Of a stretch of 5,209 nucleotides of DNA, positions 1-5,082 are shown piece by piece. A program made the position numbers and the translations under genes. Where the stretch lies: positions 1 through 5,209 of the forward strand of contig JBOHBN010000394.1 of the NCBI GenBank assembly GCA_050698355.1. Direction: 5' to 3'. The notes under the pieces were generated by a model that searched no databases, was not told where the DNA came from, and was given only the letters and a program-made list of their open reading frames with translations. Numbering within the stretch: the first letter of the stretch is position 1; each line of letters starts with the position of its first letter. The stretch is from JBOHBN01 sp050698355 (GTDB lineage Bacteria; Actinomycetota; Actinomycetes; Streptosporangiales; WHST01).

Positions 1-25
1 GAGCTACTGACACGTTCCAAGGACT

Positions 26-37
26 GTTCACCTGAAC
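26..37. promoter_or_regulatory. Short palindrome overlapping the -35 element
   Basis: GTTCA at 26-30 and TGAAC at 33-37 form perfect 5-bp arms around a CC centre. The right arm coincides with the -35 hexamer of the proposed ECF promoter. It could be an operator, but short palindromes containing a conserved hexamer can arise by chance. Confidence 0.25.
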
Positions 38-60
38 CGTCACGGCCGGCTCGCCGTACT
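33..60 (+). promoter_or_regulatory. ECF (SigL-type) promoter of the membrane protein-sigL-rslA operon
   Basis: A TGAACC hexamer at 33-38 and a CGTACT hexamer at 55-60 are separated by 16 nt, the AAC...CGT architecture of ECF sigma-factor promoters. From memory, the M. tuberculosis SigL consensus is TGAACC followed by a CGT-type -10, and the sigma factor encoded 500 bp downstream is SigL-like, so autoregulation is the simplest reading. Transcription would start near 66-68, giving an untranslated leader of about 30 nt before the ATG at 97. The promoter assignment rests on motif and spacing only. Confidence 0.68.
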
Positions 61-96
61 TGTGGGTGGTGGATCTGGTCGAGCGGGGAGGCGGCA

Positions 97-543
97 ATGG
101 GCAACCGGGTGCTCGAGGCGGTGCGAATCGAACGGTTCGCCGAAGCAGGAACCGGACGTACGCGGACGGTGGCCGGCCTGCGCGCAATCACTGCGGCCGC
201 CCTGCTGCTGTCCGCCGACGTCCATCTCGTGCTGTACCTGGGCGGGTTCGGCCAGATCGCGGTGATCGGCCCGCTCTTCCTGGTGAACGTCGTGGCGGGC
301 CTGGCGCTGGCATTGGGGGTGCTGCTGATCCGACACCCGCTGGTGTTGCTGGGCGCGGCCGGCTTCGGCGTGGCCACGTTCGGCGCCTACCTGCTGTCCG
401 CGACCGTCGGCCTCTTCAGGCTACACGAGACGACGTGGGACACCCAGGCCGTGCTCGCCGCGGTCGCCGAGATCGTGGTCATCGTGGGGGCGGTGCTCGT
501 ATGGGTTGCCGAACGGACGGGACGGCACGACGATCGTGCATGA
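97..543 (+). CDS. Small four-helix integral membrane protein, unknown function
   Basis: This encodes 148 residues with a polar, Arg-rich N-terminus (about 1-27) and four hydrophobic segments at roughly 28-50, 54-76, 81-103 and 117-137. The tail after residue 138 is short and charged. Notable residues are H43 at the end of helix 1, a GPLFLVN stretch at 58-64, and TVGLF around 103-107 followed by an acidic/aromatic loop (E111, W114). The ATG at 97 is favoured by a GGGGAGG Shine-Dalgarno at 85-91 with 5-nt spacing. It is the first gene after an ECF promoter and lies 28 nt upstream of the likely sigL start, so it is probably co-transcribed with sigL and rslA. I do not recognise a characterised family. 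It resembles uncharacterised actinobacterial membrane proteins, and a role in sensing or envelope response is only inferred from context. Confidence 0.85.
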   Translation: MGNRVLEAVRIERFAEAGTGRTRTVAGLRAITAAALLLSADVHLVLYLGGFGQIAVIGPLFLVNVVAGLALALGVLLIRHPLVLLGAAGFGVATFGAYLLSATVGLFRLHETTWDTQAVLAAVAEIVVIVGAVLVWVAERTGRHDDRA

Positions 544-571
544 CGGCACGGCGGTGGGCGAGAGGCGAGGG

Positions 572-1087
572 GTGGCCGATACTCAAGAAGAGCTGATGCG
601 AGCGCTGCACGACCAGCATGCGGCGGCGCTGTGGTCGTACGCGCTGCGCCTCACGGCCGGCGATCGGTCCCGGTCGGAGGACATCGTGCAGGAGACCCTG
701 CTCCGCGCATGGCGCAACCCGCAGGTGCTGGAGCGGGCCGCCTCCGCACGAGCGTGGCTGTTCACGGTCGCGCGCCGGATCGTCATCGACGAGTGGCGAA
801 GCGGCAAGACGCGCCACGAGTTCCCGGTCGCGGACCCGTCCCGGGACGGGTCCGAGGTCACGCCCGACGGCATCGACCAGATGATGCTGGCGTTCCTGGT
901 GGCGGAGGCCCTGGATCGCCTGTCCGAACCCCACAGGCACGTTGTCGTCGAGTGCTATTACAGGGGGCGATCCGTCGCGGAGGCCGCGAGCGTGCTCGGC
1001 GTCCCCGCGGGCACGGTGAAGTCGCGCCTGCACTACGCACTGCGCGCGCTGCGGCTCAGCCTGCAGGAGCTGGGGGCGACGCAATGA
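572..1087 (+). CDS. sigL: ECF RNA polymerase sigma factor, SigL-like
   Basis: This 171-residue group IV sigma-70 directs RNA polymerase to promoters with TGAACC/CGT-type elements. Region 2 spans about residues 12-77 and contains the core-binding and -10 recognition motif DIVQETLLRAW at 37-47. Region 4 spans about 115-165, with the -35 recognition helix-turn-helix ending in GTVKSRLHYALRALR at 148-162. As I recall it, M. tuberculosis SigL shares the LMRAL-D-HAA-LW-YALRLT opening and the LQELG ending, supporting orthology rather than mere family membership. The GTG at 572 is chosen because AGAGGCGAGG (561-570) supplies a Shine-Dalgarno and the family begins near here. In-frame alternatives are TTG 506, GTG 536 and GTG 554, and the first two would overlap the preceding gene. 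The anti-sigma gene follows 22 nt downstream. Confidence 0.93.
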   Translation: MADTQEELMRALHDQHAAALWSYALRLTAGDRSRSEDIVQETLLRAWRNPQVLERAASARAWLFTVARRIVIDEWRSGKTRHEFPVADPSRDGSEVTPDGIDQMMLAFLVAEALDRLSEPHRHVVVECYYRGRSVAEAASVLGVPAGTVKSRLHYALRALRLSLQELGATQ

Positions 1088-1109
1088 GGGCCGGAAGGGG
1101 TGAGGACCA

Positions 1110-1778
1110 GTGAGCGAGGACCGGTTCGCCACCTTCGACGCCGCGTACGTCCTCGGCGCCCTGTCGCCGGAGGACAGGCGGGCCTACGAGCAGCACCTCA
1201 GCGAGTGTGCCGATTGCGCGCGTGCCGTACGGGAGCTGGCGGGCGTACCCGGGCTGCTCGGCAAGGTCCCGGAGGAGCTCGCCACCGCCGAGCACGCCGA
1301 AACCGCCCCGCCGGCGACCCTGCTACCGACGCTGCTGTGGCGCACCAGGAGGACGCGACGGCGCAGGCGTGCACTGACCGGCTCCATCGCGTCGATGGCA
1401 GCGGCCGCCTGCCTGGCCCTGCTGTTCATCCTGGCCGTCCGCCCCGTGATCAGCGGTCCCGGCGTCGCCGAGCCGACGACCAGCATGACGCCGGTCGTCC
1501 CCGTGCCGGTGCACGCCACCATCGGCTTGGAGGCCACGAGCACGGGCACGCGGGTGGCCATGCACTGCGTCTACGAGCAGGGCACCGGCGGCCAGCCGCG
1601 CACGTACGCGCTGGTGCTCGTCGGCAGCGACGGCGACGTCGAGCACGTGGCGAGCTGGGCCATCGCGCCAGGCGACGAGGCCAACTTCGACGGCTCGACG
1701 CCGGTGCGCCTGCACGACATCAAGGCGGTGGAGATCCGTACGAGCACCGGCCAGCCGCTGCTGCGCGTACGCCCGTAA
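1110..1778 (+). CDS. rslA: Membrane-anchored zinc-finger anti-sigma factor, RslA-like
   Basis: The 222-residue product should hold the SigL-like factor inactive at the membrane until a signal, in RslA an oxidative one, disturbs its zinc site. The cytoplasmic domain (1-89) opens with FDAAYVLGALSPEDRR and contains the zinc anti-sigma motif H29-x3-C33-x2-C36. A ten-residue Arg-rich stretch (78-87) precedes a single transmembrane helix at about 91-110, giving an N-in orientation. The outer domain (111-222) has one cysteine, C153, and a W-x-I-x-PG-type segment near 183-188 that resembles the RslA/RskA extracytoplasmic domain as I recall it. The GTG at 1110 is the furthest upstream possible start, since an in-frame TGA lies at 1101, and an AGGA sits at 1103-1106. 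The position where RslA has an additional His before the WDAAY-like motif is R5 here, so zinc coordination may differ. It forms an operon with sigL and converges on the minus-strand cluster. Confidence 0.9.
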   Translation: MSEDRFATFDAAYVLGALSPEDRRAYEQHLSECADCARAVRELAGVPGLLGKVPEELATAEHAETAPPATLLPTLLWRTRRTRRRRRALTGSIASMAAAACLALLFILAVRPVISGPGVAEPTTSMTPVVPVPVHATIGLEATSTGTRVAMHCVYEQGTGGQPRTYALVLVGSDGDVEHVASWAIAPGDEANFDGSTPVRLHDIKAVEIRTSTGQPLLRVRP

Positions 1779-1819
1779 CGGCTCAGTGCCCGGCCTGCGG
1801 GGCGGACCGCGCAAAATCG

Positions 1820-2404
1820 CTAGGCGCGGACGGCGTGCGGGTTCCTTCCGGCCCACCCGGCGAGCTGGTCGTACACGTCGGCGTCGTCGGGTACGCGTAC
1901 CACTGCGGCGAAGGGGAGGCCGTCGCGCGGCTCGGCGGGCAGGCCCTGGCGAGCGGCCGCCAACGCGGCCGCGCCGACCTCGGGATCGAGCGCGGCTTCC
2001 TGGTTCGTCGCCTTGACAAGGTCCCAGGTGTGCACCCCGAGCTCGAAGGTGAAGGCGCGCAGGGCGGCGGACCCCGGCAGCGTGCCGAACGGGAACGTGT
2101 ACGGGGTGTCGAGCACGGTGGCATCGGCGAGGGTGTCCGCCAGCCTGGTGCGGGCGTCGGCAAAGGCGTCCTGCCACCCGTCGTCGGCGACACCCGTGGT
2201 TACCTGCGGCACGTCGCGCGCCTCTCCACCGGCCATGACCGTGCTCACCCGGCGGTACACCGAGAGCAGGTGCCCGAGCAGCGCCCGCACGTCGTACTCC
2301 TGGCAGGGCGTCGGCTGGTCGAGCTGCTCGGCGCCGACCTCGGCGATCGCGCGCCCCACCTGGTCGGCGGTGCGGAAGAACATCGGGCGGGGGTCGTCGG
2401 TCAT
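1820..2404 (-). CDS. TIGR03086-like DinB/mycothiol-dependent maleylpyruvate isomerase-type protein
   Basis: The 194-residue protein has the four-helix DinB/MDMPI N-terminal fold. The hallmark TPCQEYDVRALLGHLL lies at 32-47, and F-E-LGVHTWDL falls around 120-129. H45, E121 and H125 match the His...Glu-x3-His metal triad of mycothiol-dependent enzymes in this superfamily, so a metal-dependent thiol transferase or isomerase activity is plausible, but the substrate cannot be inferred. Length is typical of TIGR03086 proteins (about 190-200). The ATG at 2404 is fixed by a perfect AGGAGG 6 nt upstream. It is the last gene of the minus-strand cluster and ends 41 nt from the rslA stop in convergent orientation. 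Alternative labels are 'maleylpyruvate isomerase family mycothiol-dependent enzyme' or 'DinB family protein'. Confidence 0.85.
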   Translation of the reverse strand: MTDDPRPMFFRTADQVGRAIAEVGAEQLDQPTPCQEYDVRALLGHLLSVYRRVSTVMAGGEARDVPQVTTGVADDGWQDAFADARTRLADTLADATVLDTPYTFPFGTLPGSAALRAFTFELGVHTWDLVKATNQEAALDPEVGAAALAAARQGLPAEPRDGLPFAAVVRVPDDADVYDQLAGWAGRNPHAVRA

Positions 2405-2410
2405 GGCGCG

Positions 2411-2417
2411 CCTCCTA
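2411..2417 (-). promoter_or_regulatory. Shine-Dalgarno overlapping the upstream stop codon
   Basis: On the minus strand the heptamer TAGGAGG contains both the TAG stop of the DUF1707 gene (2417-2415) and a perfect AGGAGG ribosome-binding site (2416-2411) for the TIGR03086-like gene, with 6 nt to its ATG. Ribosomes terminating upstream would sit on the next initiation site, which implies translational coupling. Confidence 0.8.
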
Positions 2418-2789
2418 GGTCCTTTCGTCGGGTACGTAGTGTCGGCTGGCCCGTGCGGGGTCGACCCAGACGCGCATGATGACTCCAGAGGACGGATCGC
2501 GGAACCGCTCGCGGGTCGGCAGCCAGCCCGACCGCGCGGCCGCCACCTGCGCGTGCCGCCCGCGAGCTCGGCGCGAGCGGGCCGGTTCTTCAGCAGCCCC
2601 TGCGGGCAACCGCGGCAACCCGTCGAGCACGGCGGCCGCCTGGTCGCCGGTCTCGGCGCCCAGCAGGACCCCGACGCGATCGGTGAACTCGACGACCTCG
2701 AAATGACCCAACGCGAAGTGCTCGCGCAGCACGCCGATCAACCGCTCCCTGTCGGGCTCGGTCAGCCGACTGCCACCTCGCGGGTCCAC
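2415..2789 (-). CDS. DUF1707 domain-containing protein
   Basis: The 124-residue protein has a DUF1707 domain at about residues 8-62: LTEPDRERLIGVLREHFALGHFE runs from 9 to 31, then EF-DRV and DGLPRLP follow at 34-39 and 56-62. DUF1707 is a short actinobacterial domain of unknown function, often at the N-terminus of small membrane or soluble proteins. A basic, Arg/Ala-rich linker (63-88) leads to a C-terminal tail, RFRDPSSGVIMRVWVDP at 95-111, followed by SRHYVP at 115-120. No transmembrane helix is evident. The GTG at 2789 is the only reasonable start in frame; it lies 4 nt after the ybjQ-like stop and has no obvious Shine-Dalgarno, so initiation probably depends on coupling to the upstream gene. 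Its stop overlaps the ribosome-binding site of the next gene. Confidence 0.8.
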   Translation of the reverse strand: MDPRGGSRLTEPDRERLIGVLREHFALGHFEVVEFTDRVGVLLGAETGDQAAAVLDGLPRLPAGAAEEPARSRRARGRHAQVAAARSGWLPTRERFRDPSSGVIMRVWVDPARASRHYVPDERT

Positions 2790-2793
2790 GCGA

Positions 2794-3144
2794 TCACGTT
2801 GAGGAAGGCGTGACGACGACGGCGGAGCCGTACGCGACGATCTCGGCGAGGCCCTGCCCCATCTCCGCGGAGTCGAACCGCATGCCGACGATGCCGTTGG
2901 CGTCGAGGAGTTGTGCGTTCTCGATCATCCGGTCGATGGCGTGCCGCCGGGCGTCCTCGAGCACCTGGGTGTACTCGCTGACCTCACCCTGGCGCAGTGA
3001 CCGCACGGCACCCGTGAAGCCCTTGGCGAACCCGACGCTGCGTACGACCAGGCCGAACGCGACTCCCAGGTTCTTCTCGATCCGCATGCCGGGCAGCTCG
3101 AACGCGGTGGTCACCGGGAAATCTACGTCGCCGAACTCGGGCAC
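2794..3144 (-). CDS. YbjQ/UPF0145 (DUF74) family protein, putative heavy-metal-binding domain
   Basis: This encodes 116 residues covering the whole YbjQ fold. It opens with the N-terminal strand FPVTTAFELPGMRIEKNLGV (9-28) and the GLVVRSVGFAKGF segment (31-43). A helix rich in charged residues (about 55-82) precedes A-NGIVGMRFD (82-91), and the protein ends with a GSAVVVTP strand (106-113). The family is a pentameric beta-rich assembly annotated as heavy-metal binding from structural genomics; no enzymatic role is established. The GTG at 3144 gives a length near the usual 105-115 residues. It has only a weak purine-rich element upstream (GAGCGAG) and starts 17 nt after the hisN stop. GTG 3114 is a second option but would remove the first strand. 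Confidence 0.85.
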   Translation of the reverse strand: MPEFGDVDFPVTTAFELPGMRIEKNLGVAFGLVVRSVGFAKGFTGAVRSLRQGEVSEYTQVLEDARRHAIDRMIENAQLLDANGIVGMRFDSAEMGQGLAEIVAYGSAVVVTPSST

Positions 3145-3161
3145 GGCCGTATCGTACTCGC

Positions 3162-3962
3162 TCAGAACAACCTGTCGGTGCCCGTCAACAGACCCAGCAC
3201 CTCGTTGTGCAGTGTCCCGTTCGTCGCGACCGCGCTGCCCTGCTGCGGCCCGGGCGTGCCGTCCAGGCCGGTGAAGCGGCCCCCTGCTTCCTCGACGATG
3301 ACGACGAGCGCGGCGAGATCCCACAGCGAGACCTCGGGTTCGGTCGCGATGTCGACCGCGCCCTCGGCGACCAGCATGTACGACCAGAAGTCGCCGTACG
3401 CGCGCGTGCGCCAGACCTTGTCGGTGAGGGCCAGGAACTGCTGGGCGCGGCCGGCCTCCTGCCAGCCGCCGACGTCGGAGTACGACAGCGACGCGTCGGA
3501 CATGGTGTGCACGCTCGACACCGCGCAGCGGGTCGCGCTCGCGAGGCTCTTGCCGGTCCACGTGCCGGTGCCCCGCGCCGCCCACCAGCGGCGCCCAAGC
3601 GCGGGCGCGGAGACGAGGCCGACCAGGACCTCGTCACCGTGCATGAGCGCGATGAGCGTCGCCCACACCGGCACGCCGCGCACGTAGTTCTTCGTGCCGT
3701 CGATCGGGTCGATCACCCAGCAGCGCGGCCCGTCGCCCTGCCGCCCGTACTCCTCGCCGAGCACGGCATCGCGGGACCGCACCCTGCCGAGCGTGCCGCG
3801 GATGGCGTCCTCGCAGGCGGTGTCGGCGTCGCTCACCGGCGTCAGGTCGGGTTTGGTGTCGACCCGCAGGTCGAGGGCACGGAACCGGCTCGTGGTGATG
3901 GAGTCCGCCCCGTCGGCCAGCATGTGCGCCAGCCGCAGGTCGTCGTCGAAGGTCTGGTTCAC
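3162..3962 (-). CDS. hisN: Histidinol-phosphatase, inositol monophosphatase family (HisN)
   Basis: The 266-residue enzyme likely dephosphorylates L-histidinol phosphate to histidinol, the penultimate step of histidine synthesis, using Mg2+. Inositol-monophosphatase signature residues are present: K37 in DTKPDLTPV, E70-E71 in LGEEYG, the metal-binding loop WVIDPIDGTKNYVRG (82-96) with D85 and D88, and D215 in SLWDLAAL followed by EEAGG (224-228). The WWAARG (126-131), RAYGDFWSYMLVAEGAVDIA (187-206) and GSAVATNG (242-249) segments match M. tuberculosis HisN as I recall it, which distinguishes it from SuhB/CysQ-type relatives. The GTG at 3962 fits the HisN N-terminus, although its Shine-Dalgarno is poor; GTG 4004 is an in-frame alternative. 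It is the first gene of a four-gene minus-strand cluster and is divergent from the oxidoreductase gene. No other his genes lie in the window. Confidence 0.92.
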   Translation of the reverse strand: MNQTFDDDLRLAHMLADGADSITTSRFRALDLRVDTKPDLTPVSDADTACEDAIRGTLGRVRSRDAVLGEEYGRQGDGPRCWVIDPIDGTKNYVRGVPVWATLIALMHGDEVLVGLVSAPALGRRWWAARGTGTWTGKSLASATRCAVSSVHTMSDASLSYSDVGGWQEAGRAQQFLALTDKVWRTRAYGDFWSYMLVAEGAVDIATEPEVSLWDLAALVVIVEEAGGRFTGLDGTPGPQQGSAVATNGTLHNEVLGLLTGTDRLF

Positions 3963-4061
3963 GGCGGCAACGGTACCGGCTCTGCGCCGCCGGCACGCGA
4001 TCACGCGGGTAGCGTGACAACGTGTTGGAGGCAACGACCGTAACGGGGTGGAGGAGACCAC
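3963..4061. promoter_or_regulatory. Divergent intergenic region with an operator-like inverted repeat
   Basis: These 99 bp separate the divergent starts of hisN and the F420-type oxidoreductase and must carry both promoters. TAGCGT at 4010-4015 fits an actinobacterial TANNNT -10 for rightward transcription, but no convincing -35 lies upstream. TCACGC (4001-4006) and GCGTGA (4012-4017) form perfect 6-bp arms with a 5-bp spacer and overlap that -10, as a repressor site would. GGAGGAG at 4050-4056 is the ribosome-binding site of the rightward gene. No convincing promoter is visible for hisN, and no TGAACC-type ECF site was seen directed into either gene. Confidence 0.4.
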
Positions 4062-4901
4062 ATGCAGTACGGCGTCTCGATGTTCCCGACGCACTACGCC
4101 ATCGACCCGGGCACGCTGGCCCACGAGGTCGAGCAGCGCGGCTTCGCGAGCCTGCTGTTTCCCGAGCACACGCACATCCCGAGCAGCCGCCGCACGCCGT
4201 ACCCGGGCGGGGGAGAGCTGCCGCGCAAGTACGCGCACACCCTCGACCCGTTCGTCGCCTCGACCGCTGCCGTGCTGGTGACCGACCGGCTCCTGGTCGG
4301 CACCGGCGTCTGCCTGGTCGTCGAGCGGGACCCGATCACGGTGGCCAAGGAGGTCGCCAGCGTGGACCACCTCTCCGGCGGGCGGTTCGTGTTCGGCGTC
4401 GGCGCGGGCTGGAACCGCGAGGAGATGGGGCACCACGGCACCGACCCGCGTACCCGGATGGCACTGCTCGCCGAGCGGGTCCATGCCATGAAGGCGATCT
4501 GGACTGACGACGAGGCGGAGTTCCACGGCTCGTACGTCGACTTCGAGTCGATCTGGTCGTGGCCGAAGCCCGTCCAGCGCCCGCACCCGCCGGTGCTCGT
4601 CGGCGGCATGGGACCGTCGGTGATCGACCGCGTGCTGGACTTCGGCGACGAGTGGCTCGCGCAGAACGTCACGGTGGAGACGGCGGGTGACTTCGCCGGC
4701 AGGGTGCGGGAGCTGCAGAGCCGGGCGGCCGACGCCGGGCGCGGCACCGTACCGGTCACCATGTTCAACTCCCAGTCCACTCCCGAGGCGCTCGAGCGCT
4801 ATGCGGAGGCGGGAGTCGACCGCTGCGACTTCGGGCTCCCGTCCGGCGGCAAGGACGAGGTGCTGCCCGAGCTGGACCGCCTCGCCCAGCTCGTCGCGTA
4901 G
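4062..4901 (+). CDS. LLM-class F420-dependent oxidoreductase (TIGR03619-like)
   Basis: The 279-residue protein belongs to the luciferase-like monooxygenase superfamily, TIM-barrel enzymes that in actinobacteria mostly use coenzyme F420 for hydride transfer. Family landmarks are GFASLLFPEHTHIP at 27-40, the TIGR03619 signature SSRRTPYPGGGELPRKY (41-57) followed by DPFV (62-65), VGTGVCLVVERDPITVAKEVASVD (79-102), LSGGRFVFGVGAGWNREEM (104-122), and a PPVLVGGMG strand (176-184) before DEWLAQN (196-202). The GVGAGWN loop and the barrel-end Gly-rich strand are the expected cofactor-contact regions. The ATG at 4062 has a strong GGAGGAG at 4050-4056 with 5-nt spacing. It is monocistronic: a divergent gene lies upstream and a hairpin starts 35 nt after the stop. 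The substrate is unknown and no neighbour suggests one; FMN use instead of F420 cannot be excluded. Confidence 0.9.
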   Translation: MQYGVSMFPTHYAIDPGTLAHEVEQRGFASLLFPEHTHIPSSRRTPYPGGGELPRKYAHTLDPFVASTAAVLVTDRLLVGTGVCLVVERDPITVAKEVASVDHLSGGRFVFGVGAGWNREEMGHHGTDPRTRMALLAERVHAMKAIWTDDEAEFHGSYVDFESIWSWPKPVQRPHPPVLVGGMGPSVIDRVLDFGDEWLAQNVTVETAGDFAGRVRELQSRAADAGRGTVPVTMFNSQSTPEALERYAEAGVDRCDFGLPSGGKDEVLPELDRLAQLVA

Positions 4902-4935
4902 CTCGGGCGTGCTCCGTGGTCGGCTTCCGCGAGCC

Positions 4936-4963
4936 CGGTCGGCTACCGCGCGGTAACCGACCG
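4936..4963 (+). terminator. Strong hairpin, probable terminator of the oxidoreductase gene
   Basis: Bases 4936-4942 pair with 4957-4963 (7 bp) and 4944-4947 with 4952-4955 (4 bp). The only internal mismatch is C4943/A4956, and the loop is GCGC. The hairpin begins 35 nt after the TAG of the oxidoreductase gene. There is no T-run immediately after it, as is common for actinobacterial terminators. Because the element is nearly palindromic it could also act in both directions or bind a protein. Confidence 0.6.
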
Positions 4964-5082
4964 CGCCAGGCACGTTACTTCCGGCCGGGTTGACGGGGCG
5001 CGAGGTCGAGGTGCTGGGACACATCGCGGCGCAGGCCGTGACCTACGCCTACCGCAACGGTCTCGCCCCGCCAGTTCAGTGA
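4957..5082 (+). pseudogene. Relic of a LuxR-type helix-turn-helix protein with an internal deletion
   Basis: After an in-frame TAA (4954-4956), one reading frame runs to TGA at 5080-5082. Its translation includes LPAGLTGREVEVLGHIAA (4981-5031 for PAGLTGREVEVLGHIAA), which is the first helix of a LuxR/GerE DNA-binding domain (typical LTxREvEVLxxiA). It continues without a break into QAVTYAYRNGLAPP (5032-5073), which resembles the extreme C-terminus of the same domain (typical AQAVxYAYRxGL). The intervening 30-35 residues, including the scaffold and recognition helices, are absent. There is no convincing start codon or Shine-Dalgarno; TTG 4990 is the only nearby option. The stop lies inside the left arm of the inverted repeat at 5077-5132. 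Reading: a decayed C-terminal fragment of a LuxR-family regulator. A functional micropeptide is less likely. Confidence 0.6.

Noticed and set aside
1..38. Possible leftward ECF promoter using GGTTCA and CGTGTC on the minus strand.
   Set aside because: The spacing does not fit: placing the CGTGTC as -10 puts TTCAGG, not TGAACC, at -35.
1788..1803. Possible terminator hairpin between the convergent rslA-like and TIGR03086-like genes.
   Set aside because: Only a 4-bp GC stem can be formed in the 41-nt gap, which is expected by chance in GC-rich DNA.
1100..2479. Long plus-strand frame overlapping rslA and running antisense through the TIGR03086-like gene.
   Set aside because: Arg/Gly/Ala-rich composition without domain motifs. 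It is fully explained by high GC and by the real genes in other frames.
2870..2905. GAACC followed after about 15 nt by CGTTGG, resembling another ECF promoter.
   Set aside because: It lies inside the YbjQ-like coding region in antisense, with no gene downstream on that strand. Likely chance.
3162..5024. Long minus-strand open frame continuing upstream of hisN through the oxidoreductase gene.
   Set aside because: The part upstream of about 3962 is antisense to a well-supported gene and has the Arg/Asp/Val-rich low-complexity composition of a shadow frame. HisN homology starts near 3962.
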